Shown here: positions 33,224 through 42,197 of the stretch, one piece after another
Layout: each line of letters opens with the position of its first letter
How positions within the stretch are numbered: position 1 is the first letter of the stretch
DNA from: SHZI01 sp964384525
GTDB lineage: Bacteria; Pseudomonadota; Gammaproteobacteria; Steroidobacterales; GCA-2729495
Assembly: GCA_964384525.1 (NCBI GenBank)
Contig: CAYLKO010000013.1
Span: 1-48,481 of the forward strand
Reading direction: 5' to 3'
DNA length: 48,481 nucleotides
Notes under the pieces: generated by a model
The model's database searches: none
Told to the model about the DNA's origin: nothing
Seen by the model: only the letters and a program-made list of their open reading frames with translations
Position numbers and translations under genes: made by a program

Positions 33224-35038
33224 ATGCAACCGACAAACACCAAAAACCCCGACTACTTCCACAAGGTCGTCGACTGCCAATGGGCCTGCCCGGCGCATAC
33301 GGATGTCCCCGGCTATATCCGGCTGATCGCCCAGGGCCGCTACACCGATGCCTTCATGCTGAATCGGGAATCGAACGTGTTCCCGGGCATCCTCGGTCGT
33401 GTCTGTGATCGCCCCTGCGAGCCGGCGTGTCGCCGGAGCCGGGTCGAAGACAAACCGGTCGCCATCTGTCGCCTGAAGCGGGTTGCGGCCGATCTGGCCG
33501 ATGACTACGCCGATCGCCTGCCGAAGGCGCCAGCCGTCAAAAACGGCAAGCGCGTGGCTTGTGTGGGCGCCGGGCCCGCATCGCTCACCATCGCCAATGA
33601 CCTCGTGCCGGTCGGCTACGAAGTCGTGATTTTCGAGGGTTTGAGCGTGCCGGGCGGCCTGATGCGCTCGAACATTCCGTCGTTCCGTTTGCCGGCCGAG
33701 GTTCTGGATCGGGAAATCGACGACATCATCGGCATGGGTGCCGAGCTCAAGCTCGACCACCGCATCGACAGCATGCAGCAGCTGCTTGCGGAGAAGTTCG
33801 ACGCGATATTCGTCGGTACCGGCGCCCCGAAGGGCAAGGAGCTCAAGCTGCCCGGGCGGTACGACGATGCAGCCCACGTGCACATCGGCATCGACTGGCT
33901 GGAATCGGTGGCCTTTGAACACATCAAGTCCATCGGCAGGAAGGTCCTGATCATCGGCGTCGGCAACACCGCCATGGACTGCTGCCGGACTGCACTGCGG
34001 GTGGGCGCCGAGAGCGTCAAGGTGATGGCCCGCAAGCCCCGGCAATTCTTCAAGGCCTCGGTCTGGGAGCTCGAGGATGCCGAAGAGGAAAACGTCGAGA
34101 TCGTCATCAACCGGTCACCGAAGTCTTTCGTGACCGAGGGAGGCCGGTTGAAGGGCATGCTCTTCGAGATCATGGAGTACGACTTCGACGCCAGCGGACG
34201 GATCATCGCCGAACGGGTGGCTGGTGAAGAGATTCTACCAGCCGACGACATCGTGATCGCCATCGGCCAGGAAAATGCCTTTCCCTGGATCGAACGCGAT
34301 CTCGGCATCGAATTCGACAAGTGGGATGTGCCCGCCGTCGACCAGCAAACCTTCGAGTCCACGCTGCCGGGCGTATTTTTTGGCGGCGACTCGGCCTTCG
34401 GCCCGAAGAACATCATCTGGGCCGTCGAGCACGGGCATCAGGCGGCCATCTCCATCCACAAGCATTGCCAGGGTGAAGACGTCCGGGAGCGCCTTGCGGA
34501 TGGCATGAGCCTGACGCCCTCGAAAATGGGCCTGCATGAATGGGCCTACAGCAACAACTACGACAGCATCGAGCGGCGGCTGATGCCGCACGTCGGCTTG
34601 AAGGAACGCTTCAAGAAGCTCGATGTGGAAGTCGAGCTGGGCTTTACGGCGGCGCAGGTGACCGAGGAAGTTGAACGCTGCCTGAACTGCGACGTGCAGA
34701 CCGTCTTCACCGACAAGCTCTGCATCGAATGCGATGCCTGCATCGACATCTGCCCGGTCGACTGCCTGACGATCACGGAAAACGGCACGGAAGCAGAGTT
34801 GCGGGGCCGTCTGACCGCCCCGGCGAAAAACATCAGCCAGGCACTTTTCGTGTCAGGTCCCCTGCCGCAGACCGGCCGGGTGATGGTCAAGGACGAAGAC
34901 CTCTGCGTGCATTGCGGTCTGTGCGCCGAGCGTTGCCCGACCGCCGCGTGGGACATGCAGATGTTCACCTTGCTCCGGCCAAAGGCGATCGACGAGGCCA
35001 ACAGCCCGGCTCCCGACCAACAGCAGTTCGGTACCTGA
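33224..35038 (+). CDS. NAD(P)H-type FAD oxidoreductase with two ferredoxin-like clusters (KorC-like)
   Basis: A 604-residue protein related to glutamate synthase small subunit. The N-terminal Cys set (DCQWACP, RVCDRPCEPAC, AICR) binds iron-sulphur clusters. The FAD motif is VACVGAGPASLTI; a second dinucleotide site VLIIGVGNTAMDCC fits NAD(P)H. The C-terminus has two 4Fe-4S motifs: CIECDACIDICPVDC and CVHCGLCAERCP. It is the first gene of an operon with KorA and KorB, so it should pass electrons between the 2-oxoacid oxidoreductase and NAD(P), like the KorC subunit described for an Azoarcus 2-oxoglutarate:NADP oxidoreductase. The assignment as KorC is inferred from domain layout and context. 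Confidence 0.87.
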   Translation: MQPTNTKNPDYFHKVVDCQWACPAHTDVPGYIRLIAQGRYTDAFMLNRESNVFPGILGRVCDRPCEPACRRSRVEDKPVAICRLKRVAADLADDYADRLPKAPAVKNGKRVACVGAGPASLTIANDLVPVGYEVVIFEGLSVPGGLMRSNIPSFRLPAEVLDREIDDIIGMGAELKLDHRIDSMQQLLAEKFDAIFVGTGAPKGKELKLPGRYDDAAHVHIGIDWLESVAFEHIKSIGRKVLIIGVGNTAMDCCRTALRVGAESVKVMARKPRQFFKASVWELEDAEEENVEIVINRSPKSFVTEGGRLKGMLFEIMEYDFDASGRIIAERVAGEEILPADDIVIAIGQENAFPWIERDLGIEFDKWDVPAVDQQTFESTLPGVFFGGDSAFGPKNIIWAVEHGHQAAISIHKHCQGEDVRERLADGMSLTPSKMGLHEWAYSNNYDSIERRLMPHVGLKERFKKLDVEVELGFTAAQVTEEVERCLNCDVQTVFTDKLCIECDACIDICPVDCLTITENGTEAELRGRLTAPAKNISQALFVSGPLPQTGRVMVKDEDLCVHCGLCAERCPTAAWDMQMFTLLRPKAIDEANSPAPDQQQFGT

Positions 35039-35048
35039 GAAACCAGCA

Positions 35049-36881
35049 ATGAGCACCGCAAGCCCGCGCCAGGGCCGACGTCCTGGCGATAATGACTTCA
35101 CACTGAAGATCGCCAACGTGAACGGCACCGGGTCCGCCAGTGCGAACTCGATGCTGATGAAGTCATTGTTCAGGATGGGCATCCCGGTGTGCGGGAAAAA
35201 CTACTTCCCGTCCAATATCCAGGGGCTGCCCACCTGGTACGAGATCCGGGTGAGTGCAGCCGGGCACCTGGCCCGGTCCGGTCACGTGGATCTGATGGTG
35301 GCGATGAATGCCGAGACCTATCGCAAGGATCATGCCGAGGTGGCGCCCGGCGGCTACCTGATCTACGACTCCACGTGGCCACGCAGCCAGCTCTTCAACC
35401 GCACCGACATCCAGATCCTGGGCGTGCCGCTGTCACGCATCTGCAACGAGAATTTCGACAAGGCCCGGGCCCGCATCCTGATGAAAAACATCATGTATGT
35501 GGGTGTGCTGGCGGCACTGCTGGATCTGGACATGCAGGTGATCAAGCAGCTGCTGAACGAGCAGTTTGCGGCCAAGGCCAGCCTGCTCGATGCCAACCAG
35601 AAGGCCATCGAGCTGGGCCATGCCTATGCGAAGGCGCATTTCAGCTGCCCGCTGCCCTTCAAGGCGCAGACGCTCGACCAGACCCGCAATTACATCATGA
35701 TCGATGGCAACACCACGGCGGCACTCGGCTGCCTGTATGCCGGCGCCACGGTGGGCGCCTGGTATCCGATCACCCCGTCCACCTCGGTGATGGACAACTT
35801 CCGGAAGTTCTGCGAGAAGTACCGCAAGGATCCGGTTACCGGCCACGCCAACTACTGCATCATCCAGGCCGAAGACGAGCTGAGTGCGATCGGCATGGTG
35901 CTGGGAGCGAGCTGGAACGGCGCCCGCGCATTCACGCCCACCAGCGGCCCCGGCATCTCGCTGATGAATGAGTTCCTGGGATACGGCTACTTCACCGAGA
36001 TTCCCGCCGTACTGTTTGACGTGCAGCGTTGTGGTCCCTCAACCGGCATGCCGACGCGCACCCAGCAGGCGGATCTCCTGTCATGTGCCTATGCCTCGCA
36101 CGGTGACACCCGCCATGTGCTGCTCTTCCCGGCTGATCCGGAGGAGGCCTTCTATCATGCGGTACAGGCCTTCGATCTGGCCGAGCGCCTGCAGACGCCG
36201 GTCATCGTGCTCACGGACCTCGACATCGGCATGAACGACTGGATGTGCCGTGATCTGCAATGGGATGACCATTTCCAGCCCGACCGCGGCAAGGTGCTCA
36301 CCGCCGACGAGATCGCGGCCTTGCCGCGCTTCAACCGGTATCTGGATGTGGACGGCGATGGCATTCCCGCCCGCACCCTGCCGGGCACGCACCCGAAGGG
36401 CGCGTACTTCACCCGCGGCTCCGGCCACAACATGTACGGCGCCTACACCGAAGATGCCGCCGAGTACCAGGCCGTCGTCGACCGTCTGCGCCGGAAATTC
36501 GATACCGCCAAGAAGCTGGTGCCGGCCCCGGAGGTGCAGATCTCCGAAAAGTGCCGCCGCGGCTTCCTGACCATCGGTTCCTGTGACCAGGCCGTGAAGG
36601 AGGCCCGCAGTCTGCTGGCCGATGCCGGTGTCAGCCTCAACTACATGCGCGGCAAGGGCTTTCCCTTTGGCCAGGACGTGCAGGACTATCTCGATCGGCA
36701 TGACCGCATCTATGTGGTGGAGCAGAATCGCGACAGTCAGCTCCGCAGCCTGCTGATGCTCGAGCTGCAGGTCGATCCGGACAAACTTGTTTCGGTGTTG
36801 CACTACGACGGGCTGCCGATACTGGCCAGCTCCGTCGTCGACGGGGTGAATGCGGACCTGGCCCGGGAGAAGGCGGCATGA
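35049..36881 (+). CDS. korA: 2-oxoacid:acceptor oxidoreductase, fused gamma-alpha subunit (KorA-like)
   Basis: A 610-residue protein with an N-terminal gamma domain (about 17-190: VNGTGSASANSMLMKSLFRMG, GLPTWYEIRVS) fused to an alpha domain (about 210-610). The alpha hallmark YPITPSTSVMDNF and the later FTPTSGPGISLMNEF are present. This fused form is typical of two-subunit 2-oxoglutarate or branched-chain 2-oxoacid:ferredoxin oxidoreductases. With KorB it oxidatively decarboxylates a 2-oxoacid to acyl-CoA. It starts 10 bp after the flavoprotein gene and its stop overlaps the KorB start (ATGA). 2-oxoglutarate is the most likely substrate, but sequence alone does not prove it. Confidence 0.9.
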   Translation: MSTASPRQGRRPGDNDFTLKIANVNGTGSASANSMLMKSLFRMGIPVCGKNYFPSNIQGLPTWYEIRVSAAGHLARSGHVDLMVAMNAETYRKDHAEVAPGGYLIYDSTWPRSQLFNRTDIQILGVPLSRICNENFDKARARILMKNIMYVGVLAALLDLDMQVIKQLLNEQFAAKASLLDANQKAIELGHAYAKAHFSCPLPFKAQTLDQTRNYIMIDGNTTAALGCLYAGATVGAWYPITPSTSVMDNFRKFCEKYRKDPVTGHANYCIIQAEDELSAIGMVLGASWNGARAFTPTSGPGISLMNEFLGYGYFTEIPAVLFDVQRCGPSTGMPTRTQQADLLSCAYASHGDTRHVLLFPADPEEAFYHAVQAFDLAERLQTPVIVLTDLDIGMNDWMCRDLQWDDHFQPDRGKVLTADEIAALPRFNRYLDVDGDGIPARTLPGTHPKGAYFTRGSGHNMYGAYTEDAAEYQAVVDRLRRKFDTAKKLVPAPEVQISEKCRRGFLTIGSCDQAVKEARSLLADAGVSLNYMRGKGFPFGQDVQDYLDRHDRIYVVEQNRDSQLRSLLMLELQVDPDKLVSVLHYDGLPILASSVVDGVNADLAREKAA

Positions 36882-37933
36882 GCTACATCGGCAAACCAAA
36901 AGTTGCCCATCCCGACCTGCCGCGCAACGAACTGAAGTTGACGGTACGCGACTACGAAGGCGCCATGTCGACGCTCTGCGCCGGCTGTGGCCACGACTCC
37001 ATCACCGGCGCCATCATGCAGGCGGCCTTTGAACTGTCCGTGCCGCCGCACCGGATGGCGAAGCTCTCCGGCATCGGGTGCTCATCCAAGACGCCGGCCT
37101 ACTTCGCCAGCGCGTCACATGGCTTCAATACGGTGCACGGGCGCATGCCGTCGGTGGCGACCGGCGCCAATGCCGCGAACAAGGATCTGCTGTACATCGG
37201 CGTGTCCGGTGATGGCGACACCCTGTCGATCGGCCTCGGCCAGTTCCTGCATGCGGCGCGCCGCAATCTGAACATGCTGTACCTGATCGAGAACAATGGT
37301 GTTTACGGCCTCACCAAGGGCCAGTTCTCGGCCTCGGCAGACGTGGGCTCGAAGGCCAAGAAGGGGGAAATCAACCAGCAGCCGCCCATCGATCCGGCCC
37401 TGACCCTGCTCGCGACCGGCGCCTCCTTCATTGCCCGCAGCTTCTCCGGTGACCGCCAGCAGCTCGTGCCGCTCATCAAGGCAGGCATGAAGCACCGGGG
37501 TTTTGCCGTGATCGACGTGATTTCGCCCTGCGTCACCTTCAACGACCATGAGGGCTCCACCAAGAGCTACGAATTCACCCGCCAGCATTCCATGACGGCG
37601 ATCTATGCCGACTTCGTGCCGCCGGCGGAGGAGATTCGTGCCGAATACGCCGCCGGCGAAGCGATGCCGGTTGAATTGCATGACGGCAGCCGGATCATCC
37701 TGCGCAAGGCCGACGGCGCCTTCGATCCCACCGACCGGGTGGCAGCCTTCGCCTACCTGCAGCAGCGCCATCAGGCCGGCGAAATCGTCACCGGCCTGCT
37801 GCACATCAACGAAAGCCAGCCGGACATGCACGAACTTGCCAACACCCCCCCGGGCCCCCTGGGCACGCTGCCTTTCGCGGCCGTCTGTCCCGGCAGCAAG
37901 GCCCTGGCGTCGTTGCAGAACCGCTTTCGATAG
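36878..37933 (+). CDS. korB: 2-oxoacid:acceptor oxidoreductase, beta subunit (KorB-like)
   Basis: A 351-residue thiamine-diphosphate subunit. The TPP/Mg motif is VSGDGDTLSIGLGQFLH ending in IENNGVYGLTKGQ. The Cys residues for the 4Fe-4S cluster are present: LCAGCGHD, SGIGCSS and ISPCVTFN. The ThDP-dependent decarboxylation and electron transfer take place here. It overlaps korA by 4 bp and has a GGAGAAGG ribosome site. Length and motifs match the short beta subunits of 2-oxoglutarate:ferredoxin oxidoreductases. It is the last core gene of the operon; a small membrane gene follows after 15 bp. Confidence 0.92.
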   Translation: MSYIGKPKVAHPDLPRNELKLTVRDYEGAMSTLCAGCGHDSITGAIMQAAFELSVPPHRMAKLSGIGCSSKTPAYFASASHGFNTVHGRMPSVATGANAANKDLLYIGVSGDGDTLSIGLGQFLHAARRNLNMLYLIENNGVYGLTKGQFSASADVGSKAKKGEINQQPPIDPALTLLATGASFIARSFSGDRQQLVPLIKAGMKHRGFAVIDVISPCVTFNDHEGSTKSYEFTRQHSMTAIYADFVPPAEEIRAEYAAGEAMPVELHDGSRIILRKADGAFDPTDRVAAFAYLQQRHQAGEIVTGLLHINESQPDMHELANTPPGPLGTLPFAAVCPGSKALASLQNRFR

Positions 37934-37948
37934 CCGGATCCGGAGAGG

Positions 37949-38236
37949 GTGCTTCGCAGGCTGGGCGCCGTCAGTTATCACATTGCCCGCCGGATCATGG
38001 TCGGGATCATCGGTGGCACCGTGGTCCTGGTGGGTCTGGTTCTGCTGGTAACTCCCGGCCCCGGCGTCCTCATCATCGCCGCAGGCCTCGCGATTCTCGC
38101 CATCGAATTCGCCTGGGCCAAGGTCTGGCTGCGCCGGATCCGCGAGAGCGTCACGCCCGCCGGCCGCAAGGCCTTGCGGGATCATGTTCGGGCGTTGTGG
38201 GGTCGGTGGTTCGGGCGCAAGGGTCGGGGCGGGTAG
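37949..38236 (+). CDS. PGPGW-family small membrane protein
   Basis: A 95-residue protein with two adjacent membrane segments (about 17-37 and 39-57) joined by the TPGPGVLIIAAGLAIL motif that names the family, followed by a basic tail. The function is unknown. The start is GTG at 37949 behind GGAGAGG, with tight spacing; ATG 37997 is less likely because it would cut the first segment. Confidence 0.78.
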   Translation: MLRRLGAVSYHIARRIMVGIIGGTVVLVGLVLLVTPGPGVLIIAAGLAILAIEFAWAKVWLRRIRESVTPAGRKALRDHVRALWGRWFGRKGRGG

Positions 38237-38270
38237 CAGGTGCCGCGGTGAGGTCGTGGGCGTTGATGGC

Positions 38271-38690
38271 CTACTGCCACGGGTTGATCAGCGCGATATC
38301 GCAGTCCTCGAAATCCCGCACATTGCGGGTAGCCAGCGTGGCCCCGCGCGAGTGCACGATACCGGCGATCATGGCATCGGACTGGCTGTGCGTTCGCCCT
38401 TGTGCACGGCGTGCAGCCGCAATGGCTGCATGGGCATCGGCGGCGTTCCCGTCGTAGGCAAGTACATGCCCGACAAGCCGTTGTTCGAAGAGTCGCATCA
38501 GCCCCAGCAGCAGGTCGTTTCTGCGGCGCCCTTCGGGCATGCAGTACATGCCGATGAGCAATTCGCCGCGGGTGATTGCCGTCGTGAACAAAACATCACC
38601 AGACAGGCTCGCCACCCAGTTCATTACCTTCAAATCGGGTGCGGGCTTGACCAGCTACGAGATGACATACGTGACCCGTACGATAATCAC
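38271..38690 (-). pseudogene. FitB/VapC-type PIN toxin, inactivated
   Basis: A PIN-domain toxin whose full frame starts at GTG 38690, overlapping the antitoxin stop by 3 bases. The opening should read like VDTNVISEL but instead translates VIIVRVTYVIS-stop-LVKPAPDLK: the first catalytic Asp is Val, the following Asn is Tyr, and Glu is a TAG stop (38655-38657). These look like single-base changes, not a frameshift. Downstream the domain is intact: RGELLIG, HSQSDAMIAG, ATRNVRDFED and INPW. A restart at a TTG (38633) would give a 120-residue fragment without the first active-site Asp. It lies next to a scaffold gap, so sequencing error must be excluded. Confidence 0.75.
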
Positions 38691-38928
38691 CGAAAATCTG
38701 GCGGCTCACGCATGGCCACACGCGCCGGCAAGTAGAAATAAACNNNNNNNNNNCCAAGGGCTCCACCAGTGCGCGAATATCATCCACCAGGGAGCGCCCG
38801 CTCAGCGGCTCGGCCCCAAGCGCGCTGCGCAGGATGCTGCGTGCCTCTTCCTCCATCGACTGTCCGTGCCGTGCCGCCCGGATGCGCAGGCGAGCCTTCA
38901 ACTCATCATCCAGATTGCGAATGGTCAT
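38687..38928 (-). CDS. FitA/VapB-type antitoxin, interrupted by scaffold gap
   Basis: A ribbon-helix-helix antitoxin. The N-terminus MTIRNLDDELKARLRIRAA, then HGQSMEEEARSILRSAL, is the FitA-like pattern that binds DNA and neutralises a PIN toxin. Before the gap it reaches DIRALVEPL; after the ten N the same protein seems to resume as LPARVAMREPPDFR and a TGA (38687-38689), a typical FitA end. The N run is not a multiple of three and is probably a placeholder of unknown length, so the frame across it cannot be read. ATG 38928 is the likely start. Confidence 0.8.
38744..38753. other. Scaffold gap (ten N)
   Basis: Ten ambiguous bases inside the antitoxin gene. The number is probably a fixed placeholder, so the true missing length is unknown. 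Confidence 0.98.
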
Positions 38929-38956
38929 GGTGGCCACTGGTCTGATCCTCCGGTAG

Positions 38957-38985
38957 TGCATGCATTGATTGCATTGTAGTCATTC
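38957..38985 (-). promoter_or_regulatory. AT-richer stretch upstream of the antitoxin, possible promoter/operator
   Basis: This stretch contains TACAAT on the minus strand (38973-38978) and the repeated word GCATTG twice, next to the palindrome TGCATGCA. It lies 29-50 nt upstream of the antitoxin ATG, where autoregulated toxin-antitoxin operators are usually found. The motif is not an established FitA site. Confidence 0.3.
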
Positions 38986-39021
38986 CTTTCCAAGGGAGTC
39001 TACGGGACTTCGGCACTACGT

Positions 39022-40248
39022 TTACTCATGCCGTAGCGCCCGTATCGGGTCCATCCGCGCTGCCCGCAGCGCGGGCCAGCTGGCAAACATCAGGTTCAGC
39101 ACGATGGCGAGCACGAGCGCCACCGCCGCGTTGCCGGCGTCGACGACCAGTGGCAGGCCCATCTGGGTGGCCAGCACGCGGGATGCCAGCATGCCGATCG
39201 CGAGGCCCAGAAGCGCGCCGAGTGTGGCCAGCAAACCGGCCTCTGCTGCGAACTGAAGGAAGATGTCCGGCGCCGTTGCCCCCAGGGCGCGCCGCGTGCC
39301 GATCTCGCGCGTGCGATCCCGGACGGTGATCCATGCAATGGCCAGGATGCCGAGACCGGCCACGGCCAGGCCACTGCGGCCGATCCAGCGCACCAGGAAG
39401 GCGAGCCGGTCGGCGGCGGACAACTGGGCGTTGATCAGATCGGTCTGGCTCTGCACGCGGAAATCGTCGGGCCGGTGCCTGGACATGCGATGGCGTTCCC
39501 GCAGCAGTGCAGTGATGTCGCGCGAGGCGGCTGGCATGCGGGATGGGTCGTCGAGTTCCAGCAGGAGGGCGGCATAGTGGTCCACGTTCAGCAGGCGACG
39601 CATCGCCGTGTTGAGAGGCACATAGACCTGGCCGTCCTCGCTGCTGCCGTCGAGGCCCTGGCCCTGCTCGCGCAACACGCCCGTCACCTCGAAAGGCACC
39701 CGGTTGATGAAGAGTCGCTCACCCACCGGCAATCCGGCGCCATAGAGGTCACGCGCCACGGTGGCACCGATGACAGCGACCCGGGCCGAGCGCTGCTCGT
39801 CCTCGCCGGTGTACGGACTGCCTGCGGCAAGCTCCCGGGATTTCATCGCGAACCAGGCCGGCTCCACGCCGACGACCGGCGCCACCTTGGACAGGTAGCC
39901 GGCCTTCAGGCGCAACGAGCCCGAGACCTGGGCCGAAGACCGTACGATGCCGGCAGTCTCCCGCCGGATGATCACGTAGTCGGCCGGCGTCAGGGTTGTC
40001 ACGATCTCGCCGGTACGGGCCCGGTCGGCCACGCCGCGGCTCTGCCCGGCGCTGATCGTCAGTACATTGCTGCCCAGGCGCCGGATCTGGGTGAGCACCT
40101 GTTCACGACCCCCGGAGGCGTAGTTCACGGCAGTGGTCGCACCGGCCACGCCGAGTGCCGCGCAGAGGATGACGAGGCCGGAGCGCAGCTTGTAGCGCCA
40201 CAACTGGCGGCCGATGCCGGGCCACAGGCGCCGCCAGCGAGCCATCAT
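39022..40248 (-). CDS. MacB-type ABC transporter permease (second)
   Basis: A 408-residue permease with the MacB layout: N-terminal membrane segment (about 21-42), a large periplasmic domain (about 45-275) with GSNVLTISAG and ARVAVIGATVARDL, then three C-terminal membrane segments (FtsX-like part with DRTREIGTRRALGA and a final RAARMDPIRALRHE). There is no ATPase domain. It is the last gene of the five-gene export operon, after a second related permease, so the two may form a heterodimer around one ATPase. Confidence 0.9.
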   Translation of the reverse strand: MMARWRRLWPGIGRQLWRYKLRSGLVILCAALGVAGATTAVNYASGGREQVLTQIRRLGSNVLTISAGQSRGVADRARTGEIVTTLTPADYVIIRRETAGIVRSSAQVSGSLRLKAGYLSKVAPVVGVEPAWFAMKSRELAAGSPYTGEDEQRSARVAVIGATVARDLYGAGLPVGERLFINRVPFEVTGVLREQGQGLDGSSEDGQVYVPLNTAMRRLLNVDHYAALLLELDDPSRMPAASRDITALLRERHRMSRHRPDDFRVQSQTDLINAQLSAADRLAFLVRWIGRSGLAVAGLGILAIAWITVRDRTREIGTRRALGATAPDIFLQFAAEAGLLATLGALLGLAIGMLASRVLATQMGLPLVVDAGNAAVALVLAIVLNLMFASWPALRAARMDPIRALRHE

Positions 40249-40294
40249 GTCAGGCCCTGCGGCCGTTCATGACCGTCTCATCAGGATCGGTCCA

Positions 40295-41518
40295 TCACGA
40301 CCGGAGGGCCTGGATCGGATCCACGTTGGCGGCGCGCCAGGCGGGCTGCAGTCCGAAGATGAGGCCGATCAGTGTGGCGAGACCGACGGCCCCGGCCATC
40401 GCACCCCACAGAAACGCGGGTGGCAACTGCTGCTGGTACGCCGCCACGGTGGCGCCCGCCATGCCGAGCAGCACGCCGACACCACCGCCCAGCGCCGAGA
40501 TCAACGCGGCCTCGACGAGGAACTGCCGGAGGATATCGCCCCGCGTCGCACCGACGGCGCGCCGCACGCCGATCTCGCGCCGCCGCTCCGATACCGCGAT
40601 CAACATCAGGCTCATGATCACCACGCCGCCGATCAGCGTCGCGATGACGGCGATGCCGACCAGCACGGCCGACAGCGTGGTGTCCACCTCCTGCACCTGC
40701 TCCATCGCCGCCCTGGGGTTGCTCACCGTGAAGTTATCCTCCACCGGTGGCACGATGCCGTGTCGCTCGCGAAGCAGCGAAGTGATGGCAGCCACCGCCG
40801 CCGCGTACTGTGTGGGGTCCTCGAGCTGTACGGTGATGGTGGTCAGGTAGTCGCGGTTGAAAAGTCGCTTCGAGGCGGTGCTGACCGGCATCAGCAACAG
40901 GTTGTCCAGGCTCGATCCACCGGGCCCGGCGCCCCGCGGCACCAGCACGCCCTGCACCGTGAACGGCACCTCCGCGATGCGGATGGTCTTGCCGATCGGG
41001 TCCTCATCGGGGAACAGATCCCGCACGAGGTCCACGCCGATCACGGCGACGCGTGCCAGGGATTCCACATCCTCGGCGCTGATGCCGCGCCCGAGGGTGA
41101 CGTCGTCGCCCCGGATTTCCATCCACTCGGCGGAGATGCCCCAGATGGAGGTGGTGGAGGTCTTGTCCCTGGCCTGCACGTCGATGTCGAAGGCGCTCTG
41201 CTCCCGTGCGACCCGCCGGATGTTGGGTATTTCCGCCGCGATGGCATCTGCATCGTCGAAGCGCAACGTGGGCTCCACGGAGGTCAGCGACGGCATGCCA
41301 CGGCTGCTGGCCGAACCGGGCCGGATGCCGATGCGGTCGAAGGTGCCGACCATGCGCTTGAACTGCCGCATGGTCTCCTGGCGGGTCGCTTCACCCACCG
41401 AGGCCATGGCCACGAGGGAGGCAATGCCCACGGCCACGCCGAGCAGCATGAAGAGGCTCCGCAACGGGTTCCGCCGCAGGCTGCGGAAAGCCAGCGCGAA
41501 GGTCTTAGCCCACGACAT
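40295..41518 (-). CDS. MacB-type ABC transporter permease (first)
   Basis: A 407-residue permease of the MacB/FtsX group: membrane segment at about 18-40, a periplasmic domain with RVAVIGVDLVRDLF, and the C-terminal three-helix part with ERRREIGVRRAVGATRGDIL and the end RAANVDPIQALRS. ATG 41518 lies within the end of the ATPase gene (14-bp overlap), which fixes the start and shows coupling. It forms the mechanotransmission part of a tripartite exporter with the membrane-fusion protein encoded upstream. The substrate is unknown. Confidence 0.92.
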   Translation of the reverse strand: MSWAKTFALAFRSLRRNPLRSLFMLLGVAVGIASLVAMASVGEATRQETMRQFKRMVGTFDRIGIRPGSASSRGMPSLTSVEPTLRFDDADAIAAEIPNIRRVAREQSAFDIDVQARDKTSTTSIWGISAEWMEIRGDDVTLGRGISAEDVESLARVAVIGVDLVRDLFPDEDPIGKTIRIAEVPFTVQGVLVPRGAGPGGSSLDNLLLMPVSTASKRLFNRDYLTTITVQLEDPTQYAAAVAAITSLLRERHGIVPPVEDNFTVSNPRAAMEQVQEVDTTLSAVLVGIAVIATLIGGVVIMSLMLIAVSERRREIGVRRAVGATRGDILRQFLVEAALISALGGGVGVLLGMAGATVAAYQQQLPPAFLWGAMAGAVGLATLIGLIFGLQPAWRAANVDPIQALRS

Positions 41519-42197
41519 GGGACTTCCCCCGGGCACGGTCCGAGGCAAATACGCCATCCCGGATCAGCAGTTCCCGGGCGGCATGGGAGGCCACCCGCTC
41601 GTCGTGGGTCACGAGGACGATCGTGAGCCCTTCCCGGTTCAGGTCGGTCAACAGCTCCATGATGGAGTCGCCCACTGCCGAGTCCAGGTTGCCCGTGGGT
41701 TCGTCGGCCAGCAGCAGCGGCGGGTTGTTCATCAGTGCCCGTGCGATCGCCACGCGCTGCTGCTCGCCGCCGGACAATTCGGTGGCGTAGTGTCCCGAGC
41801 GCGCCTCGAGGCCCACCCGCCGCAACAGCGAAAGCGCCCTGGACCGGTCCACATCACCGCCGCTGTACAGAGCCGGAACTTCCACATTCTCCACCGCCGT
41901 GGTCCGGGGCAGGAGATTGAAGGCCTGGAAGACGAAGCCGATGTGGCGCGCCCGCACCGCCGATCGCTGCTGGTCGGTGTAGCGCGTGACATCCTCGCCG
42001 GCCAGGCGGTATGCCCCGCTGGTGGGTGTGTCGAGGCAGCCGAGCATGTTGAGCAGGGATGACTTGCCGGACCCGGAGGCGCCGCGGATGGTGATGAATT
42101 CGCCGGCTGCGATCCGGCAGCTCAAGTCCCGCAGGGCGGGCACGGACGTGCCATCCTCGCGCTGATAGGTCTTCACCACATGCTCGAGTTCGATCAT
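41505..42197 (-). CDS. MacB-type ABC transporter ATP-binding protein
   Basis: A 230-residue ATPase of the MacB/LolD group. Walker A GASGSGKSSL has Ala where Pro is usual. The Q-loop lies in GFVFQAFNLLP, the signature is ELSGGEQQRVAIARAL, Walker B is LLLADEPTGNLD and the switch His lies in LVTHDERVA. It is a separate polypeptide from the permeases, unlike E. coli MacB. The start overlaps the membrane-fusion gene stop (ATGA) and its end overlaps the first permease. Confidence 0.94.
   Translation of the reverse strand: MIELEHVVKTYQREDGTSVPALRDLSCRIAAGEFITIRGASGSGKSSLLNMLGCLDTPTSGAYRLAGEDVTRYTDQQRSAVRARHIGFVFQAFNLLPRTTAVENVEVPALYSGGDVDRSRALSLLRRVGLEARSGHYATELSGGEQQRVAIARALMNNPPLLLADEPTGNLDSAVGDSIMELLTDLNREGLTIVLVTHDERVASHAARELLIRDGVFASDRARGKSHVVG

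Noticed and set aside
40214..41626. Long plus-strand frame opposite the MacB-type permeases
   Set aside because: It spans two genes and their gap antisense, with low-complexity His/Gln/Gly-rich translation.
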